Source of the DNA: Clavelina lepadiformis
Taxonomy: Eukaryota > Chordata > Ascidiacea > Aplousobranchia > Clavelinidae
Reading direction: 5' to 3'
Assembly: GCF_947623445.1 (NCBI RefSeq)
Contig: NC_135246.1
Span: forward strand, 14,677,856-14,741,855
DNA: 64,000 nucleotides
Shown here: piece after piece, positions 1 through 12,800 of the stretch
How positions within the stretch are numbered: position 1 is the stretch's first letter
Layout: each line of letters starts with the position of its first letter
The notes under the pieces: model-generated
The model's database searches: none
The model's input: only the letters and a program-made list of their open reading frames with translations
Told to the model about the DNA's origin: nothing
Program-made: the position numbers and the translations under genes

Positions 1-821
1 TTGAGCACGTTATTAAGCCTTTTGGGCTTTGCAACTTTTTCCTGTTCATTGGCGCGTGTTGGTAACAACTGGTTTGAGTTTTCGTCCCCACTGCGCTTTT
101 GACGAAAAATAAAACGATAGAATGATTGGTCTAACTCTAAGATGTATAAAATTTTGCTTTTCTTTCAAAAAACAAACTGCCTGAAGTTTGTTTGTGCATT
201 CCTTTTCAGTTTATGATTCCTTAAATCTTCCTCTATGGCCCTTAAGATCTTACACCGTTCATTTGTTTGTTGCTACCGAGCGCTTAATACCTCAGAGGTT
301 TGCCAGCAGATGACACAACTTTTTCTTCGTTTTGGCGTTTGAGCGTTTGAGCATCAAACTATTATAAAAGAAATCTCAAAGCAGGAGGGGACCAATTAAC
401 ACGGAGATTCGATTCACACAACCTATTCTAAATAAAATTTATACAGCTAATTAGTATGAAACAGTAAATGACTCCTGTCCTGAAAAAGTGCGACTAGTTA
501 AAAATATCCGTATGCTAATGTTTATTTTTAAAGCGCGTATACTGAAATAGGGGACGGGGTGGCTCCTTGGAGAGGGGCCCGAGGTGACCACTTCGCTCGC
601 CTCACCCTAAAGCCACTACTGTTCTCCCCAATACATAAGCATTACAAAAATTCTGGAATTTTAGAAGATTCTTAGTTTTCAGAATAATGTCATGCGGGAT
701 ACAGTTGCCTATGGAAATTGATCATCAGGAAAAACGTCACACAAACCTGTTCGCTATACACGTGGTTGGTTTTTCACATCTTTTCTGCTGCAGAAAATGC
801 AATTTGTGTATATTCATTTAG
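1..821. other. Non-coding left edge, probably BCAT intron
   Basis: No exon is supported here. The first BCAT exon seen starts at 822 in mid-protein, so this stretch is most simply the intron before it. The upstream BCAT exons (start codon to roughly the residues before the FDQKELL segment) were looked for in all frames and not found. A locally GC-rich patch at about 550-615 stands out from the AT-rich surroundings, but it has no tRNA-like or coding structure that I could recognise. Confidence 0.5.
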
Positions 822-3800
822 ACATTTGACCAAAAGGAGTTGCTAGATTGCATCAGCGAATTAGTTAGAGTGGATCAGGACTGGGTGCCCCGCTCCAACA
901 AAGCGTCGCTTTACATACGGCCTACAATGATTGGCACAGAGGTATATACAGTCAGTAATAACAAACTAATCATATACGTTGACTTGCACTTTGAATGCAA
1001 TTTTAGTGGTGCTTGCAAAGTTGCAATAATAAAAATTTGAGTAAGTTGTTAAAAACGTCTTTTCAGTCAAATTAAGCTTCTATTTTGTATTACCTTTCAT
1101 ATAGCCCAGTCTTGGTGTTCAACGAAGCTTGTCAGCTCTTCTATATTGTATCCTGTCTCCTGTTGGGCCCTACTTCAAAACGGGTACCCTCAATCCTGTT
1201 TCGCTGCTTGCTGACCCAAAATACATCAGGGCAGCTGAAGGTGGCGCCGGTGCTTACAAACTGGGAAGGTACAGCAGCTTAATGTTGGTTGTTGCAGTGG
1301 TCAGTAAGAGGTGCAGTTGCATTGCTTTTAAGTTATAACCGTTCCACTCGATTTTAATCTTACCAGTTTAAAATCTGTTTGAGAAAAGGTTCACCTATAA
1401 TACGCGGTGATCAATGACCGAGAGATGTAAACACAAAGACCTGAAAGCGGGCTAAGCAGATGTTCCTGCTGCCCTTCTATCAAGTGTTGTATCAAGTATA
1501 TTCTATCAATTCAATCCCAATCCACTTACAGTCGGTGGATATTTGGCTACAGCCCTAACTTATGCTCTTGTCAAAGCTTCCAATAAAGTAAACTTTGAGT
1601 CTATATCCTGAACCTGTTGGCGATGCACTCTACCTATTTGTATTAAAGAGCGCATAATAAAACTATCCGTCTTACCGCCAAAGGGTATTAAACCTTTTCA
1701 AATAGGAATAGAAAACATGGTAATTGATCGCTACAGGACTGTAGGACTATGTGTTTTAATAAGGCGGCTAAGTACATATCTATTGCAATGAAATAAAGGT
1801 AACGCGTTCTCCAAGTTTTCTTCATACAGTATCATGCAATCCGATTACACATTTCTAATTTCTGAGCTCTTGAATGTTATAAATAACGCCCTAATAGGCT
1901 TAAATGACTTTTAACTTAAGCTAAGAAAGACCACGCTTTGATAATTAATATGTTGCATTAACAACCAAAGCTAATTTCAGCAGTAACAAGGTTGGTTACA
2001 TCCTGGGCCTATTATGTACTTGATAATGAAAGTCAATTAGTAAATCAAATGCGAGTCTTCATGCATCAATTTGTTATCTAGGCTACTTGCCGGTTCTTAT
2101 TCATTGCCTAAATTCAAATCATGAAACGTAATTAGACAATGTTTTAGGATCAATTTATCAGTTGGTAATCAAAATCGATGATTAAGACCTCCGAATTAAG
2201 CCGCTAGTTTAGCAAAACCTATGCTATTTAATGGTATACAGTGGGACCTCGTTAATCCGGACCCCGATGAACCGGAATCCCCGCTATCCGACACAAAACT
2301 GCCGGGAACGGATTTCTTCCTATGCATTTTACCCCTTTAATCCGGAAACCCCGCTGTCCGACTCCGACACAAAAGTTTTGGAACAAATGTGCTAAATCAA
2401 TAGCAATAAAATCCGATAAACCGGATTATTAACAGTTAAGCGAAAATGATTCACGATTGTCCTAATACAGTATTGTTAGTTTGTTGACGAAACAATAGCC
2501 GATTATTATCTACGCATAATTACGTTGCGTTGCATAATGACGTTGTAGCAGCGGTGACGGTCCTATTCGTTGTGGCAAGCCACTTTGTCAGTTACAGCTG
2601 AGTAAGCCGCACAGCTTTTTAGTCATACTATGAAATACTGTACAGTATTTTAGAAACGAAAAAATAAATTGTTCATCAACACTAACAAACAACGCTTCAG
2701 CGGTCGCAAAAAAATACGTACATTACATAGGTTGAGTGCGGCAATCTATTGAAGACATACTGCTGCGACTCAATCGTGCTATCAGCTTTTGATATCGCAT
2801 TGCGCAAAATTTGGAAACAGGCCTAAGAAAGTTCTAGACTGCTGGTCCCGCCGGAATGCTTCGCCATGCAAGAGCGGTTGTCAAACCGATTTGCGGCCGC
2901 ATGTTCGTCACTTCTGGCTTAGAGCATTCGTCTTTAATACAGTGGTTCTGGGGTTCGACACTGGGTCGGATCATACAAAAAATATAATTTTATTTTAGTT
3001 GCTGTCCAGCCAGAAACTCGGTACTTAGAATTGGAGTAAGGTGCATACTGCGTATCGAACACGGTGCTGCATTTGCAAGATTGATTGATTTTTTACTTTC
3101 CAATAATCCGGATACCCCGCTAAACCGACATTTTTTGACGAAACGAAGTGGTCCGGATTAACGAGGTCTCACTGTATATGCAATTCACTTTCCTGTACGT
3201 TTTGATCAAAGTTACATTAAGTTTGATTTGTGGTGTATACGCAAAACTATTAAACTAACAGTAAGCTACAGCTCGTAAGCATGATCGTATCGTAGTGTTA
3301 CAAAAATATTAAACGAGTATTTTGCATCTTCTTTGAAGTAACTACGGTCCGACAATTTCCATTCAACATGAAGCAGAGAAACAAGGTTTCCAACAGGTTT
3401 TATGGCTTTATGGGGATAATCAGCAATTGACGGAAGTTGGAACAATGAATGTTTTTGTTTTCTGGATCAACGACCATGGAGGTTAAAGATTGGATGACGG
3501 TGTATGTGCATTAAATTGAAATATATTATTTTAATCCAATCCTCGTTTTACTGCATATCCTAGATAAAGAACTCGTCACCGCCTCGTTGGATCGAGGCCT
3601 TATATTGCCTGGCGTTATTCGTTCAAGCCTTTTGGAGCTTGCCAAGCAGTGGGGTGAATTTAAGGTTACAGAAGGTGTTATCACGATGGAAGATATCATA
3701 CTAAAGCTCCAGGAAAACCGAGTAAAGTGTACCGGATGAAAGAACACAATTTTTTCTTTAAACCCGAACCTACAGGCTTGGTAAACGTTTTTTTATAGAT

Positions 3801-4085
3801 TCTGGAAATATTTGGAACTGGAACGGCGTGTGTGGTTTGTCCCGTTGAAAGAATCCGATACATGGGCAAGGACTACCATATTCCAACCATGGAAAACGGA
3901 CCTTACGTAGCGAAAAAATACTATAAACAGCTGACTGACATACAGGTGACAGGAAATTCATCAGTTCTGTGATTTAATGTCAGCTTCTATGAAGCTACCA
4001 GGCTTAAGCTATTTTTTAATGTTCACAGTACGGCAAAGTTCAGCACGAATGGTCTCACACGGTGGTCGACAACGTGAAGAAATAA
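822..4085 (+). CDS. BCAT: Branched-chain amino acid aminotransferase, 3' half (5' partial)
   Basis: PLP-dependent transaminase that interconverts Leu/Ile/Val and their 2-oxo acids. Six exons join in phase: 822-941, 1105-1268, 3339-3481, 3564-3721, 3799-3945, 4029-4085 (262 residues, stop TAA). Conserved segments seen: [41 protein letters not shown], the PLP-lysine region AYKLGSNYG (exon 2/3 junction), [32 protein letters not shown], and [11 protein letters not shown], which keeps the CxxC redox pair of animal BCATs. It ends at IPTMENGP...LTDIQYG as in the family. The N-terminal exons must lie left of the window. A pogo-like element sits in the 1269-3338 intron without disturbing the coding exons. 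Cytosolic or mitochondrial type cannot be told without the N-terminus. All visible exons are intact, so the gene is probably functional. A second, N-terminal-only BCAT piece lies at 38877. Confidence 0.93.
2239..3174. mobile_element. pogo/Tigger-like non-autonomous DNA transposon, copy 1
   Basis: A 936-bp element bounded by inverted ends: CAGTGGGACCTCGTTAATCC at the left and the complement of CAGTGAGACCTCGTTAATCC at the right. It is flanked by TA on both sides (2237-2238, 3175-3176), as for Tc1/mariner-pogo insertions. Inside, the CCGGA-type end motif recurs (AATCCGGAAACCCCGCTGTC), and a 69-codon ORF at 2789-2998 includes a [15 protein letters not shown] segment that faintly recalls the C-terminal end of Tigger transposases. 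No full transposase is present. It lies in a BCAT intron. A near-identical copy is at 16759. Confidence 0.9.
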
Positions 4086-4170
4086 CGCCTCGTTTGGGAA
4101 CAGCTTTTATCTGCTTTTTGTTTCGTTCATGCTTCTTTTAGTCAATCGCTAACTTAGCCTATATTCCTAT

Positions 4171-4176
4171 AATAAA
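4171..4176 (+). promoter_or_regulatory. BCAT polyadenylation signal AATAAA
   Basis: Canonical AATAAA 86 bases after the BCAT stop codon. The NDUFV2 3' end converges on it from the other side, leaving about 260 bases between the two putative poly(A) signals. Confidence 0.6.
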
Positions 4177-4438
4177 CTTAATCTTTCCTTGCTTGCATTT
4201 CCTCGTTTCTGCATTGCGAAGTTTTATAATGGATTCAGTATAGGCTATTCTTTCGCCCATTGTGTATTACATTCGAAATGGGCAGTTTTCCTGGGTTTTG
4301 CTTTTTAAACAGATTGAAACTAATTATTACGTAAAGTATGCCAAGCGGGCTTCAAAAAAAATTAATTCCCTAAGACACAATAGAAATTTGAGGAATTTCG
4401 AGGTGCATTTGACAGTGTGAGCGTTTCATAAATAAGAA

Positions 4439-4444
4439 TTTAAT
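4439..4444 (-). promoter_or_regulatory. NDUFV2 polyadenylation signal ATTAAA (minus strand)
   Basis: ATTAAA, the commonest variant signal, about 70 bases downstream of the NDUFV2 stop on the minus strand. No AATAAA was seen closer. Confidence 0.4.
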
Positions 4445-4512
4445 GGCGGTAAAATGTACACACAAATAGAGAATTTCATAATAACATTGCTGAATCAGCC
4501 ACTTTCTACACA

Positions 4513-7500
4513 TTATAAGTCTTCACGAACACCAAATCCTGGTCCGGTGGGAGTCTCTGTCAGGGACGTTAAACCAGTCAGCGGTTCAGAGGCATACCGT
4601 TTGCTCCTAGATTAAAACATAACATCGAATAAGTCCACCATTTGATGAAGTACTAATTATACACTCATGCATGGTTACATATTTATAGTTATACAGTTAC
4701 CAATTAAATAGTTTTGTGACATATGAATATACAAAAGTAGTATTTCTCAATTTTTTTGTCCATTCGCCCCCTTTTAGCATTGTAAGATTGGTCATCAACC
4801 TCCAGGAAGAGCATTATTGGCATTTAGTGGTTTCCAAAGTTTTTAGTCAGATCTAGCTCATTATTAAAATCTAACTGTTTAGATACGTTCACATATAAAA
4901 AAAAAACTATGACTTTAATTTTACTTCAGTGGAAACGAAAAGTTGACCCTTGAGAATAAACTCTAAAACACTACTGACTGTGAAAACAGTTAAAAAATTA
5001 GTCACAATAGCAAAAACAGAATCATTTTAGCAAAAAGGTTGGAGTGCAGTGTTACATTTGATTAATGTCGTTGAAGCATTTGCAGGACTATAAAAACCCT
5101 ATGAAGAGAGACCGAGTAACTATGTGACATACGTTCTTACAACAAGTTTTTGGAAAGTTCCCGTGTGTTAAATAAAGTAAACAATTGAAAATATATTTCC
5201 TGACCTTAACAGAACACAGTTTAAAAATAACTAAGTAGCCTAAAAATTGCTGTTACCTGGATGCAATTGTGTCATTGCCAGACAAAGCACTTGCAAAACA
5301 AAAAACCTACATTGGCCTTCGTGACCCACGTGCATAGTCACTTGGTTGTCAGTCATTAGACTATTCAATGATGTGAAAAAAGTAAACTTGTCTGTACTCA
5401 TGTGATTGCGTTAGCCGGCAGCAATAAAAAAATGTCTACTGTCAGTGTTGCGACGCATGCAGTTGCAAATCGTCGCAAATGAGATTTTTAGAGTGAATTC
5501 AACCTGGTGTATAGCCACAACATTTTAGTACGACATTTTTTAAACCACAAGATGGCGATTCCCTCACTTTGAGAAACATTGTAATCAAGCTGCAAGATAG
5601 TGATCACAACATACCTTGGGCCAGGCTTTGGTGCCCTTCCGGCTATCAAGTCGTCCAGAATTTCTTCCATATCACTAGGCTTTAAATCCTCCTGTAGTGT
5701 AAGTTAACATATAGCCTATCTTTATGTTAACCTTTATAGCCCAAGACAAGATGATATAATAAAAACCACAAACAAGTTCAATTATTTAACAAGAGTTTCT
5801 CAAAACATGATCCATGACCCTAATGTGAGTAGCTGGCCGTATGTAGGTCACACAGTCTGTTGTTAAAGATAGGCGGTTAGGAGGATGGGTATGCAAAAAG
5901 TTAATTTTGGTTAATTAAGGTTTTATTGGAGTTAGATTGGAAGGTAGATTTAGGTTACTATGTTATAACATTTATCTTGGGTTAACAAGAAGCTGAAAAA
6001 TTAGCTTAGTGGCAGCCTTCTTTTTTTATTTGCAAGCATAACTTGCTCAAAAGCCGCCAAAAACTTTCTTATTAACAATACAGTATATCGTGATTATTTT
6101 TAAGTCGCATGTCATTGCGTCAATGTTTGGGCGTGAAAAACGTATGGTTCAGTAACAGTGACCTGAGCTTGCAGGGACTCAACACATTGACATATGCAGT
6201 ACTAGCATTTTGAAGATAAGGTATTTGTTAAGTAAAATGCAGTTAGCTTTGACATAAAAGAAATAACAAAACAACTTCACAAACATCTAGCAGCAGTTTT
6301 AATAACTGACAAAAACATATAACTTACATAATACATGTCATTAATTTGAATCATTGGAGCATTGACGCAGGCGCCAAGGCATTCAACTTCATTCAAAGTA
6401 AACATCTTATCCTTGGTTGTTTCACCAACTTTTATGCCAAGCTTATCCTGAATTGTTTTTAAAATATCATCTGAACCACAAAGCATGCATGGTGTCGTTG
6501 TACACAATTGAAGATGATACTTGCCCACTGGACTCCTACAACAATAGAAAATAAACTTATTTTGAACAGTTTAATTGCAGCATGGGTACAATTACACTAT
6601 AATACATCACAAACATTGATTCTATCTTTCTAACTTTATAAATCTATTCTAACACAAATAAAAATCAAAGTTTTTGCATAACAAAAAGAAAACTATTTTT
6701 GCATGGAACAGTGGAATAAGTATACAGATAAAGACAGTCATAAATACATATGTATATACTGTATAACGAACACAACAAACCTGTTGTACATCGTGTAAAA
6801 TGTTGCGACTTCATACACACGCATTGAAGGAACCTGCAGTATATCAGCTACTTTGTTCATGGCAGATAAAGGGAGCCAGCCATGCTGCCTTTGAGCAACA
6901 TCTAAGATTGGCATCATAGCAGCAACTTTGTGTCCTTCTGGGTAGTTGGCCATTATTGCATCAATTCTCTGTGGAACATAGATAGCAATTTTGCAAGTAA
7001 AGAACCGAGGCCAAGTAAGCATGAACTTTTCATCATAATTGAATTTAAGTCCCAAAGAGTTCATGTGAGTATTGGAATTCACGTAGTATTGGAATTTTAA
7101 GCAGATATAATCTTAGCTTCGTTATAATTGAAGTCTGGATTACTTGGCTTATCAAGTAACGTTTATAATTTACAATTTTAAATAAAACAAACTAATGTTA
7201 CATACTACTGTATATATATTTGGAAATCAAAGTTGTACTGAAATAGGTCTAAGTGATAGACAAAACCTTATAATTTTCTGGAGTAAAGTCAAAAGTTATG
7301 TCTGAATTATTTTCTGGTGTATCAACATGAGTAAATTTAGCACCACTATGTGCTACACATGTCGCATGAAAGCTTCTTAAACTTTGCTGAACCTGAAAAA
7401 ACATTCTGTTATCATTTAGTCTTATACGAATATGTGATTTATTAATACTGTATAAAACATATTTCAAGAAAGCACTTAGGCCTACAAGATGATACAGTAT

Positions 7501-7634
7501 CAACAGCAATATGAAATATCGTTATATATTTATTCAATCTACGCTTCAAACATACGTCTGTAGGATCCACTAAATACGATATACTCTTACAGTCTTACCG
7601 TTTTTGTCACTGCTTGCCTGAGGAAACCTAGCAT
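4513..7634 (-). CDS. NDUFV2: NADH:ubiquinone oxidoreductase 24-kDa subunit NDUFV2
   Basis: Complex I flavoprotein-2 subunit of the mitochondrial matrix arm; it carries the N1a [2Fe-2S] cluster. Six in-phase exons on the minus strand: 7599-7634, 7267-7392, 6781-6968, 6328-6535, 5615-5691, 4513-4606, giving 242 residues (human about 249). The N-terminus ([12 protein letters not shown], then basic/Ser-rich to about residue 30) looks like a mitochondrial targeting peptide. Cluster ligands are visible as CTTTPC and CLGAC in exon 4. Other family hallmarks are [57 protein letters not shown] and the C-terminal TGPGFGV. One extra Cys follows the first ligand pair (CMLC). All junctions use GT-AG. The gene is head-to-head with the MTSS-like gene (about 2.2 kb apart) and tail-to-tail with BCAT. 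Complete and apparently functional. Confidence 0.97.
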
Positions 7635-7878
7635 TTTTTTAAACACAATAATATGGAGCTGAAAGTTACTACAATAGGCTAGAGCCTACAATAAAAAGTT
7701 ATTAAAAAGGTATATATGTCAGTAAAATTCTGTATCAATTACCTTCAACTTATACGTACTTAAATTAACTAATTAATTGCCTGGCGTAGTTTTATATGGT
7801 TGCTGGCCTGAGAGTTGGGATTAAAAGATAGTTAAGTAGCCGGTGGCCATTATACTGCATGTACAAGCAGGCCCAACT

Positions 7879-8010
7879 GGAAAGTACGGCAGTTTTTAAT
7901 AACTCATGTTTGCTAAGCCGCAAATTTTTGTGTGATGGTATGCACTGAAGCCTCTATTTTTTGCTTATTTATTTAACAACGGAGTCGAAATAAAAACGTT
8001 TGGTGTGCAT
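7879..8010 (-). repeat. Fragment of the GGAAAG-ended dispersed repeat (inverted)
   Basis: It begins GGAAAGTACGGCAGTTTTTA and continues with a region resembling the 3' part of the repeat copies at 10086, 42301 and 56623, read on the minus strand (GTATGCACTGAAGCCTC). Only part of the unit is present. Confidence 0.45.
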
Positions 8011-8671
8011 GCAGATATCACATTTTTTACTATGGGCAGCAGGCCCCTATACCTACAACAAACTCCGTCTACAGGACTGAAAACTTTAGTCCTGTATTCC
8101 AAAGAATAGCCTACCATCCATAACGGCATCCAATGAAATTCGTTTACTTCACTTTTCACTGCAGGACCGCACTAGGTCCCTAGACCTAAGTTTTGTACTA
8201 GCATAATACCAGTACTACTAGTAAACTATTGCTGCCTTAGTATTAGTAACGGTAACTAAGATTACTGTTGGCCTAATGGAGTGCTATATGTACCGTATAC
8301 TTTGCTAAAGGGAGTGACCATTTCCCCGTAAGTAGGTCATGCATGCTGTTGTTCAAGGTAGGCGGTCAACAGGTCAAGTTGGAAGAAAAGCTACGCAAAA
8401 ATTTGATTTTAGTTACTGGTATTTAAGGTTTTAATGGTCTAATTGTAGGCTAGTATACAAGTTCACAACTACTGGATGCCGTCAAATTGTGACGTCTTCT
8501 GGTAGTGCACCTGTAAACTAGAACAGGTTTTGTTGTAAGTAAGATTAAAAGGTAGATTTATGCCTATGTAAAGCTATAACATTTTAACAAAAAATTGAAA
8601 AATAGCTTCGAACGCACGATTTTTCTGATGAAATAGTGGCAAACTTTCCTAAATCTGACTAGCTTGATAGA

Positions 8672-9012
8672 CAGGGTTGCCATCGGTCTCAACTCAAAAA
8701 TAAGGACGACTAGGAATCGAAAGACGAATACCACCTTAAACAGTGCACAATAGGAAAAAGCAACCAATGTTCCTAAAAAAAAATCAAAAAAAACAAGACA
8801 CTATCTGCATGTTTTTAATTTTGGTATCTCTTTGGTACAAAATGGTATACTAAAGGTTTCAAAATGCCCAAAATACGAATCTCTGCCCTAAAAATAAGGA
8901 CGCAAGTGAAAATAAGGACATGTCTTAAAAAAAAAGGACAAACATATTTTCTAAGACACGGACCTTTAAAATAAGGACAAATCTTAGAAATAAGGACGGT
9001 ATGGCAACCCTG
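8672..9012. mobile_element. hAT-like MITE, AAATAAGGAC family, copy 1
   Basis: A 341-bp element. Its ends are CAGGGTTGCCATCGGTC and, as reverse complement of the right end, CAGGGTTGCCATACCGTC. It is flanked by a perfect 8-bp target duplication TTGATAGA (8664-8671 and 9013-9020), which points to the hAT superfamily. The interior repeats AAATAAGGAC several times. A second member lies at 62355. Confidence 0.9.
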
Positions 9013-9876
9013 TTGATAGACTTCTGAGCCTAAGCGTAGCCTACCCGTACCAAAAGTGTATACCGGTTTGTTCCTTGATTTCATAACATCATAAACCTCA
9101 CAATAGACTACCTTACCTATTATTTAGGCCTTTGGCTTTAGGGCTATAATGCGAGACCATTTCACTCACATACTTTCCGGCAATCTTCACAAACTTAAAG
9201 AAAAATGCCAAACTTTCAATGTTTATGGTTTGTTAAAGCATAGATTAATTTTACAAATTATACATTGTAATGTGATATCTATAGTGAGACGTATGTTGAC
9301 CAATAGGTAGCGGTAAATGTTCAGAGCATTAATTCCACCAAAAATTGCTCGGTTATCTTTGATTCCTCTACTTGCCAACCAAACGACGCTATAAGCGTTT
9401 ATGCGGAAGGTTTGGTCATGCGTTGCGAGTTGAGCCGCTTGAGCGCGATGAAACGTCAGTCAGTCGATACGATGCTGTTTACGACGATATGCGAGCGATT
9501 ACTCTTCCAGAACTGTACATTATCGCATCTTTGTAGTAGTGTTGACATTCTTAAAATCTGCATGGCTTGTAGTGTTGGCACGTTGTACGAGGTTATATAA
9601 AGCTTTTAAGGTAAACAAGTGAGGGATTTAGCTGCGTTTTGGTCCGTTACTCTTAGGTTTTAAAAGATATTACAACTAAAGGGAACAGTAACCAACTATA
9701 AGTATTACCAGTAAATATACCATAATTTTTTTCAGTTTACTGTTGTGTTAGAATAGACTTGCAATACTGCAATATATACAAATGACAGATACATTTTTGT
9801 GAGTATTTGAATGAAGGAGGCCTATCTGGATTCTGTGGATTTATTATACATTTGAAAATATAGGAAGTTTTTGAAA

Positions 9877-12800
9877 ATGGATGTAGAAAAAGAATGTGCA
9901 TTATTAGGAACACTCTTTCAGAACATTGTCACGGATTTAAAGGTTTGAAGAGGCATCATCAGCTTATTTATCAGTGTAGACTATTTATTTCAATGGATTT
10001 ATTGCCTTTCTATATATTGTATATAAGACCTCTACCCATTATAACTAATTAAGAATAACGATCAGCATGCTGCACATTACCCATAGTGAAAAATGTGGCA
10101 CCTGCACGCAGGAAATTGATCAACGTACAATCCAATTTTTTTTTTTGTCTTCCGATATATTTATAATGAACAAATAAAGAAAAGCTGATTGTTTGAACAC
10201 TAATTTATAAAAAATAAACAAAGAATTGAGCCCTCGGTGCATGCCATCATGCCAAAACTTGCATCTTTGCACACGTGATTTCTCATGAAAAACTGCCATA
10301 CTCTGATGTCGGTCACATTACATGATTTACTGTACTTTGTAAAACAGTAATTTTTTTATAAAGCGATTATTTCACTGGCAGATTGGATTGTTTGATATAG
10401 GCGATTGGAAAAAATTACAATATGATCTCTGCAAACAGCTGCATAATTTTTGTTATTAATGGTTTCAACTTAGTTTAGGTGATACATTAGGGTTACGTTG
10501 AAGTGAGTATATGTGTGATAGTTTTCAGGTTGGTTTCAATGAATTTTTAATGAATGTTTGGATTCAAAAAAGAAAACATGCTCAAAATATATATTCAATT
10601 TTTGCCGATAAACTGGATGACTACTTCTTTTTCATTAAACTATGCTAAAATTATAGGTATACATGCTGTATGCAAGTTTTTTATTTCATTTACTGTATAT
10701 AGTTGTTGTACAATGGTAGCATATGCTATTGACTCATTGGTTAACTGTTTGAGAAAGATAAATGGCAATACGGGGAAACACAGTTTCATATTTCGACTTC
10801 CTTTGTGCCACGTGGCTGCAGTTTGGTAGTCTCATGTTTTATTTTAACTCAATTTAAATGTTGCTGGTGCTTTAACCACAAATATTTGTTATATATATAT
10901 ATAGTGCATACTTAATGTATGTTCTATAAAACATTAGATGGTAATGGTCTGCCTTGCTTTACTGTCGGATAAATATGCCATCACCAGCTTGCATTCCATT
11001 GAAAACAACTTAGCATGCATAGCAAGACAAGCTTATAGAAAATTTATGTACCCTACATCAGGGCTTCACAAACTTTTTTGTTCTGCCACGCCATTTAAAA
11101 AAAGATATTCTATACGACTCCTTGATTGGTGGCCTTAGCCCATACACGTTATCGATATTAAAGCTATAAACCACCCATCACAAATTTCAAGTGGCATTTT
11201 TGTCTATGGCGAAACCATTCAAATGTATTATACACAATTCACGAAAGCAACTGCGCAGTAATAAAAGAACCACATGATGGAAACAGTATAGCGAATAAAA
11301 AATTAACAAAAAATTCAATTGATAGAAGTTGAATTTGTTTCACAACCCCAAAATTACATTTTACGACCCCGTTTGAGGTCGTGACCCATAGTTTGAGAAG
11401 CTCTGCCCTACATTACTATCCCTATTGCATTAGTTGTAAGACATCAGTGTATTGATTCAGTTCCATGTCACTGTGATTGTGGTACTATTACAGGATTATG
11501 TCTATAGAGGCACATAATATATGTTTTATACATTAATATATTTTAGCATTTATCAAACGTTTTAGTAAACAAAATTGCATCATTTATCGAAGAATGAATT
11601 AAACAGCCAGAATATTTTTTAACATGATGAGCAAACGTTTTCTTTCCATTTAGAAACATTCTCAATACAGCATTAATTTTATTTGATTTTGCTTCTGTTC
11701 CTTTTTCGTAGCAAATAGGAATTCTCCTGCATAATGGAATTTTATTATTACAGGGAAGTTCTCCTGTGTGGGAAGATTTTGTCAGCAAAGGGACCAAGTT
11801 GCATTCCTTGCTGAAGTAAGATGATATTAAATTTTTGACTTTTCTAACCACAATTATCTGTAATGTTCTTGTGTTTGGTGCAAATTTGAATGTTTTTGAA
11901 GACTAATTTTGAAAATGGTTCACTGCCATCTGTCTGCTTATACTGTAGGTATATATATATATATATGTGATATATATCATTGCTACTTGACCTTGCTTTT
12001 TAGTCAAATTTTGTGCCTTGCAGATCCACAACAGTTGCTGTGTCTGCTTTTGTTGAGTCAATACAGAAAATTGCTGATGTAGCCACCAATACCAAAGGTA
12101 AATTTTCATAACTGTAATTGTCTCATGAATTGCAAGCGAGAGCATTCTTCATAGACTAATAAATATTCAGTATGCAATAATTTTATCACAATAAAAATAT
12201 CAGTAAGTTTCCTTAAAAATTTTTTTCGTAATCTGGTTTCATAATATCATAAGAGTTTTCTTGTTTTAATTAGGTTCTGGTTCAGTGAGGTGTAAAATCA
12301 TATTGTTAGTTGTAAAATCATATTGTTAGTTGTAATGACATTTGCGATGTGTGCAAGCGCTGTACATAGGATGTATTCAGTGAAGCGATTGACCTATTCT
12401 TCCTAATGACAAGGGCAGTCTTAAGAGGATTAGCGCCTAGTAACATGCTTACTTCAAACTTAAAATTAATTAGAAAAGCTAGCTTGGGCTCAAAAGATGT
12501 ATATTTGAATCTTTCCATGTTGAACAACTTGTGTAGAAATACTATAAACCACACTGCGTGTTTGTGTGTACAGTGTGATGCTACGAAAAATATAATCGTA
12601 TTTCTTATCAGTTATCACTAAATAATTTATTAGAAACCTATTACATTCATGCTATTCACATTGCAGCCTATGTCTTTATTTAACAACTTTTAACAAGCTC
12701 TTACTAGTCTTATGATTTGTATACCTAATTTTTTTAATGACATGTATAAAGGGGATTAAGTTTTTTCATGTACTGTTTATTGGTCTGATAATAGGACGTC

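Larger units (their letters stand above)
7635..9876. other. Shared upstream region between NDUFV2 and the MTSS-like gene
   Basis: No coding exon is recognised. The region holds the divergent 5' flanks of NDUFV2 (minus) and the MTSS-like gene (plus), a hAT-like MITE at 8672-9012 and a fragment of a dispersed repeat near 7879. Promoter elements could not be assigned with confidence. Confidence 0.5.

Noticed and set aside
540..615. GC-rich patch considered as a tRNA or SINE head
   Set aside because: No A/B-box pair or cloverleaf pairing could be made.
2789..2998. 69-codon ORF, repeated almost identically at 17308-17517
   Set aside because: It lies inside the pogo-like elements and is only a transposase relic at best, not a host gene.
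12264..12285. Possible micro-exon (TTAG|GTTCTGGTTCA|GTGAGG) between MTSS exons 3 and 4
   Set aside because: The phase from 12097 to 23048 already closes and matches the family. The signal is short enough to be chance, though an alternative micro-exon is not excluded.
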